Positions 38,477 to 46,119 of a stretch of 46,119 nucleotides of DNA are shown here, one piece after another; positions within the stretch are counted from its first letter, which is position 1; every line of letters begins with the position of its first letter. The stretch is taken from NCBI GenBank assembly GCA_001579985.1, contig LRSR01004645.1, positions 1-46,119 of the forward strand, written 5' to 3'. The DNA comes from Hypsibius dujardini (lineage: Eukaryota > Tardigrada > Eutardigrada > Parachela > Hypsibiidae). The notes under the pieces were generated by a model that saw only the letters and a program-made list of their open reading frames with translations, was not told the origin of the DNA and ran no database searches. The translations under genes were made by a program, and so were the position numbers.

Positions 38477-41400
38477 ATGGAATTCCCACCGACGGTTCCC
38501 ACATCAGGAGATTATTCGCACGAGAGCGCCGTCAAGGTAAAAAATGCCGCGTGTTTTCCCCTTTGCTTGCTTTAATCGTTTGCAACTATTTTGCTTCTCA
38601 GAATGAGCAGCTCATTCAACACATTCAAACGTTTCTGGGTGAGGAAAAATTTGATTATGCCCTGATAACCATCGCTTCCATTCGCGGAGACACAAGGTAA
38701 TCCGTTCGCACATTAGGTCGTTTCATTGATTGATCGAAACGCGCACCGGTGTAACATACTCTTCCCTACGGTTGATTATTGATTGACCCATCTAAAATAT
38801 AATATTTTTCTTTCGGTTGATTGATGAATTGATGGCGTTAATTACCTGCTTTTCAGGCTACGCCGGAAAATCCTCAAGGACTATCTTATTCATTTGGCAA
38901 ACCACATCGAGCGAATGAAGCCGGATCTTATTTTGCCGTGGGGTTGGCTATCCAGCGAGGACGCTGACTTTGCCGAGCGGATCAAGTCAGCTGCCACTCT
39001 ACTCGGGCAGGATTTCATGGCTTCTTTGATTCAAGTCTGCTGTGCGCCGGAATTCACCCGCGACAGATATTTGCTGCATTTATTCTTGGAAATCAGTCTT
39101 GACGGATACCTTTGGACTGACAGTAAGTCTTGTTAGAGCAGGAGAGGCGAAGCAATGAGCGGCTTCATTGTTTACCCTGGCCAGTGCTAAGCTCTTGATC
39201 AATCAGTTGATTGATTGATTAATCGATCGATCGGTTGATTGATGAGTTCTTCTATGTTTTATTGTTGGACTCAATCGCTCATATATACATATTCTGCGAT
39301 GCTTGAACGGTTGGTTTATGGCTTTTTTTTACAGATCTCACGAGATTAAAATCTAAATTATAGATGATATCAAAATAACTGCATTTATTTTGCTATTTAA
39401 CTAATCAGCGATTTAAATGAAATCCTGATTGTTTACTATTTTTCCCCGGCTTGCTAAAAATGTTTGGTTTTCTCTTATTAATAGAAAAACATAACGAAAA
39501 CTAAATTGAATTGTTAATTAATTTCCGAGCTTTCCAGTTTTTCGAGTATTCTTATGACTGCTTTAAAACGAAATTAAATGACACTAAATAAATTCATTAC
39601 TGTATTTCCTCGATAGATAGCGACAGCGCACCGGTCACGTGACGTAATGATTGTCCGCTGTACCCGAGAAAGCTGTACGACTGTATGGCATGCGAGGTAC
39701 AGGCAGGACACACGCTAACGAGTAGAGGGGATGGGGGACCAATTTAACGTCACACAGCTCGTGCGCTGTCGCTGTCTATCGAGAAAATTCATTACCATTC
39801 ATGGGGCGCTTTTCCTCTATTTTACACCTTGGCGATCTTTAGTGGTGGAACTCTGTCTGGCGATGGCGGGAAAAGATCAGAAATCACATTCCTCATCACG
39901 TTACCTTGCCATCACCGAAAAGCTCTGCAACGTCCGGGAAATTGTGGCCTGCAGCCCCAACGGAAGCATACCAAATCCCTTCTTCGACGGAGTGGAAGTA
40001 ATTAATACTCTGTTCTTAAACATGTCCGTCTCAGTTTACGTACAACTGACGACTGCTTATAGGAAGATGAGGTTACTTCGGCTCCCTACCTCCGGCAACG
40101 CGACATGGAGATGCTCTTCCCACCGGGGAACCCCACCATCACCGTGGCCGATCTCGATCGGGAAATCGCCATCGGCGTGTCGAGTGCCGGTCTTGCGGCG
40201 ACCGGGTGCGACCCGTCCAAGATCTCTCCCAAAACCAACGAGTCGCTAGCGCATCGACTGCACCGGACGGCGATGGACCTGCGACTCTATCGAGAAGCGT
40301 TGTTACTGGTCAAGTTTTGCGGCATTGGAGATAGTGCTTCCGTTTTCAGGGAGTTTGCCAACTGGTAAGAGTTGTCTAATCGCTGGGCAAAAAAGCGGCA
40401 GTCTAATACTGTGTAATACCTTGCAGGCTTACCTTGGTGAAGACATTGTCGAACGATCACTGGGATAACTTTTTTAAAGAGATTGGGAGCTTTCTGAGCC
40501 GGATAAATATTCCAGATGAGCAGAAAGTCTACCAGAAAGGCCACGAATCGGCTGAGGCCTACATTGAAAGGTAGGCCTGCTAGACTGTCTGTGAAGAACG
40601 TTTGCCCGTGTGTCTTGCTTCACTACCTCACGACTTCTTCTTCGATAGTCTTGACCGGGTAGTGTCTGTCTGGTTATGGTTGATTGTGCTGTCACATGTG
40701 TGACTGTGTGAACGGCTGTTTCTCTAGTTGTCTGTGCCAGCATGAATGGTGTTAATGTCTGACTGGTTGTTTCTCCTCTATTCTGTCACTTATCTGAATG
40801 TCTGAATTGAGTTGCTTGATACCTGATTGCTTATTTCTAGTTGTTTGTGCCTTTACTTTCTAAATGTATTACCAGTGGTTTCTCTGCTTGTCTGCACCGT
40901 CATTGGTATGCATGTCAGAAGTTGTGCTGTCTGAATGTCTGAAGTCAGTTGACAGAATGTCTGATGAATTGGATCTGAAGTTCAATTGACTGAATGTGAC
41001 GAATGCGGGGCTGTCTGAATACCTGACTGTTTCTTCAGTCATCTGTTCAGCGAACTGTGTGACTGTTTCATATAACTCTCGACGGTTTTCCAGAACAATG
41101 GAAGTGATCGAGGGATCGCTCGTCAATCTCTACTTGGAACTTGGCACGGCGACCGATCTTAAGGTGATCGTTTCCTGCTACGTTCTCTCTCAAAGTCCGA
41201 TATTCCCTCAGCTCGACCGACTCATCGTCGAGCCGGTTAACTTCCCCGATTTTCTGTGGCACCTCATGGAGCATGACGCGCAACACCGTTACGTTTTTGC
41301 ATACGTTTCCGACTGGGCCAATAGTGTGGCCGGCCGGGAGAGCATCGCGACTACTCCAGTGCTGTCGCTGGTATGTCTGGAGATTATTGGGCGTACCTAT

Positions 41401-41675
41401 GGCTCTTGTGCCGTATGACCACCGTGGCAATGTTCAGTTTTGCGTTTCACAGAGTGAGGAAGACGACAAGGTTGAATTGGCTTACATCAACTTCAGTCTG
41501 TACGGTGCTTTGAAGAACTACTTCGATAGGCCGGATCCCCTTGTTCGAACGGTTGGTGCACAAGGCAGTCAGGCAGTCCAACTGAACGGACAACCGTAAT
41601 AACAAACCGTTAAACAAACCAACAGGCAAACAAGCAAATACACAGACAGACAGATTGGGGGCAGACAGTCAGATG

Positions 41676-41730
<55 letters not shown>

Positions 41731-42018
41731 TGATAGACAGACTGACAGACTGACAGATTGACAGACAGACAAACAAACAAGACAGGCAGGGATTACGCCC
41801 CGTTGTGAAATTCTCAAATATTTCGAATTCGAATTTTACAGATGTGGGCCACTCTGGATGCCGCACTTCAGACAGTGAACCAGGATGCTCGGTACTTTCA
41901 GATGAACGATCGCGTGGTCGTCGCGTACTCTCAACCTGTAGAAGAGTCAAGCGACGGCGAATCGGATCAAGGTTTGGATTCTCACAGTGGATCATCCTCT
42001 CAGTCGATGACGTCGTAA
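38477..42018 (+). CDS. Unrecognised helical protein, 524 aa
   Basis: Nine exons: 38477-38536, 38602-38696, 38857-39122, 39843-39997, 40063-40364, 40427-40570, 41094-41370, 41453-41551 and 41842-42018. Every junction is GT-AG and in phase, so the model is well supported even though I cannot name the product. It has no signal peptide or membrane segment. The predicted chain is mostly amphipathic helix, as in HEAT/ARM-type scaffolds: for example LRRKILKDYLIHLANHIERM, then SAATLLGQDFMASLIQVC, and later NFPDFLWHLMEHDAQHRYVF. It ends in an acidic Ser-rich tail (SSDGESDQGLDSHSGSSSQS). The exon ending 41370 contains a 48-nt in-frame segment bounded by GT and AG, so a 508-aa form is possible. Intron 3 (720 nt) holds an internal ATG that could start a shorter form. 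The stop is 208 bp from the TBC1D30 stop. Confidence 0.7.
40640..41040. repeat. Degenerate TGTCTG-rich stretch in intron 6 of the unrecognised gene
   Basis: Repeated TGTCTGAATGTCTG and GACTGTGTGAC words with a much higher mutation load than other tracts. Probably an old TCTG expansion. Confidence 0.5.
41590..41800. repeat. (ACAG)n microsatellite in intron 8 of the unrecognised gene
   Basis: Pure CAGA at about 41677-41730, flanked by variants containing CAAA, CTGA and CAGG. Confidence 0.92.
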
Positions 42019-42226
42019 ACCAACAGGAGATATTTTTCTACCAGCGTGCCCCTCGTCTGCATTTCTGTGCGCGTTTCTGCTATGTTTAATCTTTTATACA
42101 TACATATCTATATAAATGTTACGGGGTAAAAGTTTAGAAAATATCCGGCAATTGAAAGCGGGAAAAATCAAAAGGGGGAATACTATACTCACAGATCGGC
42201 CAATACACTGTGTCAAAATCAGCTTT

Positions 42227-42811
42227 TTAATCTGCCACCTGCAGTTTCTGCACACGATTGTCGCGTGACGACTTTCGCAGCGGTGAGACAACCGGCGACG
42301 GTGGCGATGTCACAATGTAGTTATCCCCAATTCTGCAGACACTTTCGGTCTGAGCAAGTGGAAATTTAAACGGGACCGCGCCGTCCGGACTGTTGGGATG
42401 GCTCCGGTGCTGCATCTTGCTGGCCGCTAGCATCGCCAACAGCGGACTCGGCTCGACGAAGAGCGACCCGCGGCGCGAAGCGATGCTCTCTTTAAGAACC
42501 GCTGTGGTGTTGTGGGAAACTGTCGCACGGAGCTGCTCCTTCTTCTGCTCCTCGACTTTCTTCTTTAGGTTCACGAGATCAATCTCGGCATCTGTAGAAC
42601 AAGCGATTGAAATTCAGTTTGATTTCACCAATAACTTACCCGACCATCTCAGTGTACCTCTGTCCGTCTACCTGTCTGCAAGTTTGTCGGTCTGCCTACC
42701 TATCTGTTTGTCTATGTCCATCTGGCTGTCTGTATGTCCATCTGGCTGTCTGTCTGTCTTGCTGCCTGCCTGACCGTTTGTCTCTTTGTTTCCCTGTCTA
42801 TCTGTCTATCG

Positions 42812-42862
<51 letters not shown>

Positions 42863-45800
42863 CGTCCGTCCGTCCGTCTGTCTGTCTTTCTGTCTCTATG
42901 CTCTTTTGTCTGTTAACCTGTCTTTTTGTCTGTAGCTGTGGATCTATCCTTCGCGTCTATAAGTAAACCTTGTTCCCCAGCTTCGTGTGGAACCCTTTTT
43001 CAGCTTACCGGCTGAGCTGCTCCGACGTTCCATGAACTTGTTCGCGGAATTAGCGCGACGCCTGCCGAACCCACCGATCAAGCGTGCTTCCGGCGACTCA
43101 CTCAGACTGTTGGGCGAATTGAGGGAGCGGTAGGTCTTCAGAGCCGGTCGGAGGTCGTGCGGCGAGTTGCAGTGCTTCATGCGAAGCGCGCGCAGATCAA
43201 ACTCCGGCCCCGCGAAGACCTCCTGGATGATGTCCTCCGGCCCGAACAAGGCACCTTCCAGCATGCGCTGCTGCAGCTCACTCATGATGGAATAGAAGTC
43301 AAAGGCCGTCTCCATCGGTAGAAAGTACCTAAATGGGGAGTAGACAGACAAATTCAATTGGGAAATGCGTTGCTTCATGTTGCCTTGTTGGGGATGATGA
43401 TGGATGGTTATAATTAAACGGTCGACGTGAAATTGGGTCGTTTGTCTGAGGGTAACCTACTTTTCTAGCCGCCGGAGGAGGGCCAGGGAGGTCTTCATGA
43501 GGATGGCTGAGCCGTAAAGGAAGACACAGTCCCAGACGCGAAGGGTCGACTCTTGTGGCAGACAGGTGGCGTAGAGGGTGAGGAACCACTGGATAGTGAA
43601 GAGGTTGGTGAGGGGTGGCTCGTATCCTCCATTTGCTCCTGTAATTAATTTCACCATTTTAATTTAATGCCTAATTAAATAAAAAATCATCTTGCGTTTT
43701 AAACATTGGATTAATTTATCTTTATAATTATTTATGCAAATTTAATATTAACTATTTATTAATTCATTAAATATTTATAGCTGCCAGTTTGTTAAGTTTG
43801 TAATGAGTTATTGACTTAATTTAAAGTAAAGTAAGATGAGCTATTTCGTATAAAGATGTAGATGTATATTAAATGTTTACTTAAAAAGCCCACGTTATCA
43901 TGTATGTAACAGATATTTTTAATTTTTTATCTATTACTAAACATTATTGATTGATTTATTTAATATTCAAGTGATTTGTTCAACAAATTAAGGAAGTGTC
44001 GCCCGGTTTTTTTGCCCTGGGGTAATTTACTGGGCAAATAGGGCATGCCCAATAGTACAGTAGTCTAGTTCCTGCTGAGTGCCACACGAGCACTTTACAC
44101 AGCCAGTCTCACAGTATAACAATTTTAACAAACAACTCGAAACCGCCTGCGTTTAATTTGGAAATGTTTGGGGCCCGCGGATCGATCGGGCGACAAAGGA
44201 GCGCTTAAATAAACACCAATTGAGTCGCTGCGTGTGACGAGACATCACGGACTGCTGACGCTCTCCGCTGACTACGCGACGTAATACACCGTGCATGTCT
44301 CCGTTTACGGGGAATAGTATTTGTGGTAATGGTACCAACCTCTTTCTTCCATAGAATATCTTCGCAGAGCATCCAAATGCTGCGATAGTTCCGGCATGAA
44401 GGACTGAGTGAGCTCCTGGAAGACGCACAAGTCCACGGACAGTGCTTCCAGGTCGTTGGCGAAATAATTGGGCGGCAGAACGTGCTCAATGAGGTAAATC
44501 ATAATCTACAAAAAATAAAGCATACATTAGCTAGAAGAAGTTAGCTACAAAAACCCATCAAATACAGGCAGCCAGAGACAGACAGACAGACAGACAGGCA
44601 GGCAGCCAGAGACAGAGACAGAGACAGACAGACAGACTGACAGACAAACAGGCAAACAGACAGACTGGCAGGCAGGCAGGACACACAGACAGGAAGGCAG
44701 GCAGACAGACAGACAGACAGAGACATTCAGACAAACAGCCATTTGCATTTTACTGCAAATCGAATTCCTAATGTTAATTGCATCATCCGCTCGACTACCG
44801 TATCGGATGCTCTATATACTAGTACTTCGGCATATATGTGCGTCAGTGAAGTAATCCATCTTTCACGTTTTCGATCCCGGAAACGGAATACTCCCGATTG
44901 CACGGTACCTTCCGGTGTTACGCATATATCAACCAACTGTGCCCCCGATCGTACCTTTAGTGCTTCCTCCTCGTCCTTATCGACGACGTCCAAAATCACT
45001 GCTGCGATTATGTTGAAGCCCTGACAGTACCCGACAGACGGCCGGAAGCGAGCATACGCTAACAGGACACGTTTCAAGAGGTTCCTTTCTCGATCATTGT
45101 GGTCGCCGCAGTAATCCGTCACCCCGGTCCGATGGAGATCCTTGAGGATCTGAATGCCGAGGGCTTCTTCATCGGGATTGGAGCGATCGTGCAGCAGCAG
45201 CCGTTTTACCTTCTCCCAGTCGAAGGCCAGCTGAGAAATATATCGGTTGGCGATAGTGGTCCACATCTGCAATCACGTAAATCAGCATGATTACTCTTAT
45301 TATATTACCGTACCTAATGGGGAATGTCGATCGGTAATCATAAAATATTGGTCCTGTGTAGAAGGCCGGCAGTTCAATCAGAACAGGGATCGATGAATTA
45401 CGTTTTATTGCCGGACTATTGGTTATATGACTGATTTTAAGCAAACAGTCGTTGCCTATGCCTGGATGGATAACTACTCTGGTTGTCTGTACGGCTGGCA
45501 GCTGTAGTGTAAATGAGTCTTGCTATGAGACAGGGTACTAAGAGGCAAAGGAAGAAGAGGCCAAAATCAGACATAGCTTCGGATACAGACACGAATATAA
45601 ACACGGATAATGTCACAAACACAGACACAGACACAGACACAGACACAGACACAGACACAGACACAGACACAGACACAGACACAGACACAGACACAGGCAT
45701 ATACACAGGCACAGACACAGATACATACATAAACATAGACATAAGCAAAAACACAGCACAGACACAGACATGAACTCAGACACAGCACAATTACAAACAG

Positions 45801-46119
45801 ACACATGCATAGACACAGACAGTTTCAGATTTAAACTTTTCAGTTGTCTGTAACTGTGCTGCTGCGGCTTGTCTGAGTGTCGGATGTCGGTGAATCAAGG
45901 CCTGTAGTACTCATCGCTAACTTTGTCGGTGCCTGCCGGTTTTGGCCTGTCTCTCATGCATGTCTGCAAGTCTGTGATTACCAACTTTTTTTGTGATCCC
46001 ACCCAAACAATGTCATAGACAAGTAATGCGGCGGAAGCCCGCTTTGACAAGCGCAACCTTACCGTTTTCCGGAATGCAGTCGGCAGACCGCCCGGAAGCC
46101 GGAGAACCGCTCGCATTCC
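42227..46119 (-). CDS. TBC1D30: TBC1D30-type Rab GTPase-activating protein (5' end beyond window)
   Basis: The visible exons are 46119-46063 (cut by the edge), 45266-44955, 44505-44340, 43638-43461, 43328-43009 and 42591-42227 (465 aa plus stop), all in phase. The TBC domain accelerates GTP hydrolysis on a Rab; human TBC1D30 is linked to Rab8 and primary cilia. Catalytic fingers are present: ILKDLHR (the IxxDxxR arginine finger) and YCQGFN (the glutamine finger). Close matches to TBC1D30 are LLKRVLLAYAR, LSVDLCVFQEL, MPELSQHLDAL, GGYEPPLTN and TIQWFLTLYATCLP. The C-terminal part is Ser/Pro-rich with SRRGS and SSRDN patches. The protein seems shorter than the human C-terminal region. The missing N-terminus lies right of the window. 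Introns contain TCTG, ACAG and ACACAG tracts and an AT-rich segment. Confidence 0.94.
42655..42945. repeat. (TCTG)n microsatellite in the last TBC1D30 intron
   Basis: Long TCTG tract, pure at about 42812-42857, followed by a run of TCCG units (42857-42876) and TCTG/TTTG variants. A TCTG-to-TCCG switch inside one array is unusual here. Confidence 0.92.
43660..44050. other. AT-rich segment and short foldback in TBC1D30 intron
   Basis: The stretch 43660-43990 is very AT-rich. It is followed by TTTGCCC and GGGCAAA as an inverted pair with about 14 nt between (44011-44038), and the palindrome GGGCATGCCC at about 44042-44051. This is compatible with a decayed transposon end, but no full element is defined. 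Confidence 0.4.
44565..44735. repeat. (ACAG)n and CAGG-rich tract in TBC1D30 intron
   Basis: Alternating CAGA and CAGG units. The antisense open frames rich in Ser, Val, Cys and Leu are repeat artefacts. Confidence 0.85.
45596..45805. repeat. (ACACAG)n hexanucleotide array in TBC1D30 intron
   Basis: About thirteen pure ACACAG units at about 45619-45696, then decayed units to about 45805. The period is six, unlike the tetranucleotide tracts elsewhere. It gives artefactual DTDTDT and VCVCVC open frames. Confidence 0.92.

Noticed and set aside
39879-39886. Acceptor at GATCAG|AAATCAC for exon 4 of the unrecognised gene
   Set aside because: The acceptor at 39841-39842 (GATCTTTAG) has a better pyrimidine tract, keeps phase and adds a continuous helix.
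45513-45806. TDTDTD and VCVCVC open frames
   Set aside because: They are translations of the ACACAG hexanucleotide array in a TBC1D30 intron.

Overview
This is nuclear DNA from an animal with a compact, gene-dense genome. Thirteen genes can be read as multi-exon models whose splice sites and reading phases agree from exon to exon. The orthologues (muskelin, rabenosyn-5, TBC1D30, RRP12, a class II ARF, prefoldin 2, mitochondrial leucyl-tRNA synthetase, mitoribosomal mS25, queuosine-nucleotide glycosylase) point to a metazoan. Most introns are about 62-90 nt, with a minority of longer ones (200-870 nt) that hold AT-rich stretches, microsatellites or foldback elements. I cannot name the phylum from the sequence; a small-genome invertebrate is my inference.

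Layout, left to right: 1-1878 no recognised gene; 1879-3224 (+) TMEM186/TMEM70-like membrane protein; 3440-5415 (-) QNG1; 5416-6519 spacer with a 21-bp minisatellite; 6520-7762 (-) ARF4/5-type GTPase; 8717-11088 (-) ARMC10-like armadillo protein with an N-terminal membrane anchor; 11089-13980 a poorly understood spacer with a possible decayed minus-strand gene; 13981-15383 (-) PFDN2; 15844-20692 (+) LARS2; 20944-21827 (-) DUF1761 membrane protein; 22488-28582 (+) RRP12; 28797-32579 (-) muskelin; 33234-34736 (+) MRPS25; 34947-37385 (-) rabenosyn-5; 38477-42018 (+) an unrecognised 524-aa helical protein; 42227-46119 (-) TBC1D30, cut by the right edge.

Gene order is strongly alternating. Five convergent pairs have stop codons only 208-251 bp apart (215, 251, 214, 210, 208), and four divergent pairs share 460-1,100 bp upstream regions. 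By function the genes fall loosely into two groups. One is mitochondrial or translational: LARS2, MRPS25, probable TMEM186, ARMC10-like, QNG1 and RRP12. The other is membrane traffic: ARF4/5, rabenosyn-5 and TBC1D30. I see no operon logic behind this grouping.

The most notable signals are: two GC-AG introns in LARS2 supported by reading phase, and an eroded LARS2 editing site; two kinds of small inverted-repeat elements inside introns; (TCTG/CAGA)n tracts in many introns; two related pyrimidine-rich minisatellites upstream of genes; the uniform convergent spacing; a DUF1761 gene in an animal context; and an unrecognised gene with a plausible internal alternative start.
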